This document shows, in pieces, positions 52,181 through 55,123 of a stretch of DNA of 55,123 nt. A program made the translations under genes and the position numbers. The DNA is from Firmicutes bacterium CAG:194 (GTDB lineage Bacteria; Bacillota; Clostridia; Lachnospirales; Lachnospiraceae). The notes below the pieces were generated by a model. That model was not told where the DNA came from. It did not search any database and saw nothing but the letters and a program-made list of their open reading frames with translations. Within the stretch, counting starts at the first letter, position 1. Each line of letters starts with the position of its first letter. Location: assembly GCA_000432915.1 (NCBI GenBank), contig HF995216.1, positions 1-55,123 on the forward strand, given 5' to 3'.

Positions 52181-52729
52181 TTATGCTTCGTTCGTAACTT
52201 CTACCTGACAGGATTTCATTGTCTGAAGTGCTGCAGCATGTGCCTCTTTTGTTACCCCTGCACAACAGCCTGCATCCACTTTAACAGTTGCTTCCGGGTA
52301 ATACGCCTTCAGGATAAGGGCATTTGATACCACGCAGATATCTGTACAGACACCGATCAGTTCTATCTGCAGATCACTTCCATCCGCTTCCTGCGCGGCG
52401 ATCACCTCTCTCCAGCCTGTATAGCCAAAAGATGGTTTATCCACCACTGTATAATCCTTCTCTGCGAAAAGTCCATCCGTTAATGCACTGCAGATCTGCC
52501 ATCCGTCTGTCCCCTTGATACAATGCGGAACCGGCAGATGCTTTCCTTCATTTGTCTGCATATAATCTTCTCCATGGGTATCTCTGGTAAAGATCACTTC
52601 TGCATCTTCTTTATGATATGCGTCTATCTTGGCTCTGACACCGGGAAGGATCTTCTGCGCGTCCTCCGAGCCAAGTGCTCCTGTTACAAAATCATTTTGC
52701 ATGTCTACAACGATCAATATTTTTCTCAT
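52181..52729 (-). CDS. Cysteine hydrolase, isochorismatase/nicotinamidase type
   Basis: 182 residues. The fold opens with ILIVVDMQNDFV (catalytic Asp9), contains FTRDTHGEDY near 48 (metal-side His), and ends the active site with LIGVCTDICVVSNAL near 125 holding the nucleophilic Cys. The cis-peptide region is near residue 120. Nicotinamidase is the likeliest activity given the D-H metal pattern, though other amidases share it. GAACGCC lies ahead of the ATG, giving a weak ribosome-binding site. Confidence 0.85.
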   Translation of the reverse strand: MRKILIVVDMQNDFVTGALGSEDAQKILPGVRAKIDAYHKEDAEVIFTRDTHGEDYMQTNEGKHLPVPHCIKGTDGWQICSALTDGLFAEKDYTVVDKPSFGYTGWREVIAAQEADGSDLQIELIGVCTDICVVSNALILKAYYPEATVKVDAGCCAGVTKEAHAAALQTMKSCQVEVTNEA

Positions 52730-52743
52730 GGCGTTCTCCTTTT

Positions 52744-52908
52744 CTATCTGCAGTATCTGATCCGGCAGCTGCCGTTCTCGTCAAATTCTTCTATTTCATA
52801 TAGCAGCGATCCATCGTCCCCAAAGGTCCCAATTGTGGTGTATTGTTCTTCGTTTTGTGTTGAGTATGTTTTTTGATTCCTGTGAATTTCATGTGGGCTC
52901 CATTTAGT
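52744..52908 (-). pseudogene. 3' fragment of an unknown gene
   Basis: An open stretch of about 54 codons ends at the TAG of 52744-52746 with TIGTFGDDGSLLYEIEEFDE and then NGSCRIRYCR. The acidic, natural composition suggests the tail of a former gene. No start codon or ribosome-binding site is present, and a TGA precedes it at 52909-52911. It lies between two intact leftward genes. Confidence 0.4.
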
Positions 52909-52972
52909 TCAAGATCCGGAAATTGCAATAAAACGGCTATTTTCGTACACGAAAACATATCCCGTTCTCTGT

Positions 52973-54226
52973 TTATAGCTCTAAACTATGCTCATTTAGA
53001 AGGAAGTCGTATATGCTCATCGTGAGGATTCCATCATTATCATGTAATGGTTTTACAACATCCTTTACAATAATAATCTTCTTAAATGAGTCATTCACAT
53101 TTATAAGAGAAGCTTTTTCCTGTGCTCTCTTCTTGTCATCCGGCAGACTGAAAGCAGACTGGATGTAATATCTCTTGCTACCCATATTGGCAACAAAATC
53201 AATTTCAAGCTGTTTCTTTTCCTGCACACCTTCTTCTGTTCTGTCTCGCTTTACAACCACACCAACATCAACCTGATAACCTCTAACACGAAGTTCATTA
53301 TAAATGACATTTTCCATCAGATGTGTCTCTTCCACTTGCCGAAATCCCAGTCTGGCATTTCGCAGTCCCACATCCTCAAAATAATACTTAAGTGGCGTAC
53401 CAATGTATTTTCTGCCCTTAACATCATATCTATTTACTTCATTGACTATGAACGCATCCTTCAAATGGTCAATATATGCTCTTATGGTATTAAGGCTGAT
53501 ATCCGACTGGATAACACTCTTAAATGTTGCTTTTATTTTAGATGCATTCGTAAGAGAGCCAATGCCGGATGCCAAAATATTTATCAAGTCATTTATTTCT
53601 TGAACTTTTTCAATATGGTTGCGCTCAATAATGTCCTTTATATAGGTCTCTTCAAACAAACTGGTAAGATACTCCATTCTCTGCTCATCGGTAGCCATCG
53701 TAATAGTTAATGGCAGCCCACCGAAACTAACATAGGAACTCCATCCTTCATATTTATCCCCATCAAACACTTCCATATATTCTCTAAAACTAACGGGATA
53801 AACATGAACTTCATCTCCACGCCCTCTAAATTCTGTAATGACATCCTTTGACAAGAATTTTGAATTGCTGCCGGTTACATAAACATCCACATTATGCATA
53901 TGAAGAAACGAATTCAGCACCGCTTCAAAGGCTGGCAGTAACTGCACCTCATCCAGAAAAATATAGTAGTCCCCATCATCTGTCATCCGGTTTTTAGTAT
54001 ATTCCAGCAGCGTGCGTGGATCTCTATACTTCTCATTTTCGAACATATCTAACTCAATTGCGATAATATGGTCATCCGCAACACCCTGTTCCTTAAGGTA
54101 ATTCCTAAAAATAGTAAATAAAAGATATGATTTCCCGGAACGTCTAATTCCTGTAATAACCTTTATCATCCCGTTATGCATACGGTTTATTAACTTCTGC
54201 AGGTATATGTCTCTTTTTATTTCCAT
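52973..54226 (-). CDS. AAA ATPase with DUF4143 domain
   Basis: 417 residues from the ATG after GGAGG. The N-terminal AAA_14 domain has Walker A GIRRSGKS near 25-32 and Walker B YYIFLDEVQ near 92, with sensor TGSNSKFL near 122. A winged-helix/DUF4143 part follows (about 200-400) with the nuclease-like ELEIDFVAN stretch near 345 in the form KKQLEIDFVAN. This archaeal-type ATPase family is widespread in gut Firmicutes; function unknown. A strong promoter flanked by direct repeats lies upstream. Confidence 0.88.
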   Translation of the reverse strand: MEIKRDIYLQKLINRMHNGMIKVITGIRRSGKSYLLFTIFRNYLKEQGVADDHIIAIELDMFENEKYRDPRTLLEYTKNRMTDDGDYYIFLDEVQLLPAFEAVLNSFLHMHNVDVYVTGSNSKFLSKDVITEFRGRGDEVHVYPVSFREYMEVFDGDKYEGWSSYVSFGGLPLTITMATDEQRMEYLTSLFEETYIKDIIERNHIEKVQEINDLINILASGIGSLTNASKIKATFKSVIQSDISLNTIRAYIDHLKDAFIVNEVNRYDVKGRKYIGTPLKYYFEDVGLRNARLGFRQVEETHLMENVIYNELRVRGYQVDVGVVVKRDRTEEGVQEKKQLEIDFVANMGSKRYYIQSAFSLPDDKKRAQEKASLINVNDSFKKIIIVKDVVKPLHDNDGILTMSIYDFLLNEHSLEL

Positions 54227-54250
54227 AATGCCTCCATATTGATAATTTAA

Positions 54251-54346
54251 GGATATTGTGCCCTTCTTTTTCAAGATTATACTTTATTAAGGAAAATTTC
54301 TCAACTTATTTTTGACATTTGAGGGAATATGTGCCCCTTTTTTTCA
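54251..54346 (-). promoter_or_regulatory. Promoter flanked by direct repeats
   Basis: Minus strand: TTGAGA (54299-54304), 17-bp spacer, TATAAT (54276-54281). One copy of a repeat, TTGAAAAAGAAGGGCACAAT, starts just after the -10 (54251-54275); the second, CTGAAAAAAAGGGGCACATA, lies upstream of the -35 (54323-54346). This is an operator-like layout for the ATPase gene at 52973-54226. Confidence 0.6.
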
Positions 54347-54354
54347 GTATCTTT

Positions 54355-54483
54355 TCATTTTGCAACAACAATCATAAGGCGTTTTGTAAATTCTCTATCG
54401 TATGGGTATACATCTAATTGTTCTTTTGTATAATCTTTTGCATTTACACTGTGAACAGTTTGAAAAAATAATCTTGCTAACTG
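54355..54483 (-). pseudogene. GNAT acetyltransferase remnant
   Basis: The minus strand from 54483 to the TGA at 54355-54357 reads LARLFFQTVHSVNAKDYTKE then QLDVYPYDREF and ends MIVVAK. The first part is the usual first-helix region of GNAT N-acetyltransferases (F..TVH.VN..DYT.EQL). Start and most of the domain are missing. It begins within the last codons of the ACT-domain gene, so both were joined by a deletion. Confidence 0.55.
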
Positions 54484-54719
54484 GTCACAGTCTGAAGAAT
54501 ATCCAATGCTTTTTGATAATTTTCTTTTTTTATCAGTACATAGTCTGTGTTGTAGGTCGATACTGCAAAAATTGAAATTCCATTATCAGCTAACACAGTG
54601 GCAATTTTAGCAAGTATTCCAATTAAGGAAAAATCCAGAACGCCTTGAATACGAAAAGCTTTCCAACCGTCATCACAGCAAGTAATCATAGCCCTACTTT
54701 TATTATATATAAATACCAT
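54477..54719 (-). pseudogene. ACT-domain protein gene, 5'-truncated
   Basis: 80 residues. From DDGWKAFRIQG on, it matches the C-terminal ACT domain (CASTOR/ACT_7 type): VLDFSLIGILAKIATVLADN and ISIFAVSTYNTDYVLIKKEN. Full-length members have about 130 residues with an additional N-terminal ACT half, absent here; the first 15 residues are unrelated. A TACAAT hexamer lies on the minus strand about 40 bp upstream, but no clear ribosome-binding site is seen. It is probably non-functional. Confidence 0.6.
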
Positions 54720-54817
54720 CTTAACGTTTTAATTTTCGAATATTCGGATTGACATTTCTTCTACTATATTGTATCATCTATTCATAAAAAGAAATGGGTT
54801 TTTTGTCGTGTACAGCC

Positions 54818-55123
54818 TTACGGCTCAATCGGGTTGCTCGTTTCTTTTTTTATGTCTATTACGTCATACAAATACAGTTTCCCATCCTCTGAATATCTTA
54901 CAATCAGCGAAGCATGAAAAATGTTATACCTCTCCACCTCTTCATCATCTCTATATACCGGAATTGCAAATCTTGAATCATAACGATACCAGCCATACAT
55001 TGCATTTCTCCAATGCTTGCTCTCCTTATTTTCCCGAAAATGTTTTCCTACTGCTATTTCTATCATTTCAGGAATTCCTTGTACAGCATTTGCTTTCGCT
55101 TTCGCATTTGTTCCTTTGATACT
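54818..55123 (-). CDS. Mobile-element polyvalent protein, C-terminal part (LPD3-like)
   Basis: The frame is open to the right window edge, so this is the last 101 residues of a longer leftward gene. KHWRNAMYGWYRYDSRFAIP, YNIFHASLIVRYSEDGKLYL and the end YDVIDIKKETSNPIEP resemble the LPD3 domain at the C-terminus of large polyvalent proteins of phages and conjugative elements. It suggests that a phage- or ICE-like segment or its remnant begins here. Confidence 0.55.
   Translation of the reverse strand, partial: SIKGTNAKAKANAVQGIPEMIEIAVGKHFRENKESKHWRNAMYGWYRYDSRFAIPVYRDDEEVERYNIFHASLIVRYSEDGKLYLYDVIDIKKETSNPIEP

Noticed and set aside
52816..52980. Short leftward frame overlapping the orphan gene fragment
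   Set aside because: It is basic and ends in a stop within 55 codons; the other frame has the more protein-like composition.

Overview
The window reads as a chromosomal segment of an anaerobic, spore-lineage Firmicute, most likely a Lachnospiraceae (Clostridia). The basis is gene content: SpoVG, a GlgC/GlgD pair, a reverse rubrerythrin with a Fur/PerR-type regulator, DnaD-domain and DnaI/DnaC-type helicase loaders instead of Gram-negative ones, the DUF5711 and PF06541 families, lipoproteins with Thr/Ala-rich stalks, and strong AGGAGG ribosome-binding sites. The genus cannot be resolved by eye. No tRNA, rRNA, CRISPR array or intact insertion sequence was seen.

Layout. 0-4.2 kb: envelope proteins (CvpA-like, DUF5711, a LysM membrane protein) read leftward towards a strong leftward tandem promoter at the left edge that serves something outside the window. 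4.2-9 kb: galM, then pfkA-dnaX-ybaB-recR as a tight unit. 9.3-14.7 kb: pstSCAB-phoU, preceded by a tandem 11-bp Pho-box-like array, next to a small alarmone synthetase gene. 14.8-20 kb: PF06541 membrane protein, mfd and pth. 20.3-23 kb: spoVG, glgD and glgC. 23.4-28.3 kb (rightward): murC, then a DnaD-domain protein, a DnaC/DnaI-type ATPase and a divergent PRPP-synthetase-like gene, behind a dense DnaA-box array.

30.2-38.6 kb is the most unusual region: a seven-gene leftward operon joining a propeller/solute-binding lipoprotein and two sugar-type ABC permeases to an HlyD-like adaptor, a two-helix MacB-core protein without an FtsX channel, and two small unknown proteins, with no ATPase. 38.8-42.7 kb: AI-2E-family transporter, RluA-type pseudouridine synthase and an OmpR two-component system whose 3' end is tandemly duplicated. 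42.8-43.9 kb: PerR-like regulator and reverse rubrerythrin. 44.3-49.6 kb: a LytTR/GHKL signalling island around a 717-residue lipoprotein.

49.6-55.1 kb is a mix of intact genes (nitroreductase, cysteine hydrolase, AAA/DUF4143 ATPase) and gene remnants (truncated acyltransferase joined to AbrB, internally deleted DUF4230-like gene, 5'-truncated ACT gene, GNAT fragment), ending in the 3' part of what looks like a mobile-element polyvalent protein.

The intergenic spaces carry several families of palindromic DNA: a MITE-like element in three copies, two solitary long nested palindromes (169 and 214 bp), and short hairpin repeats with compensatory stem changes.
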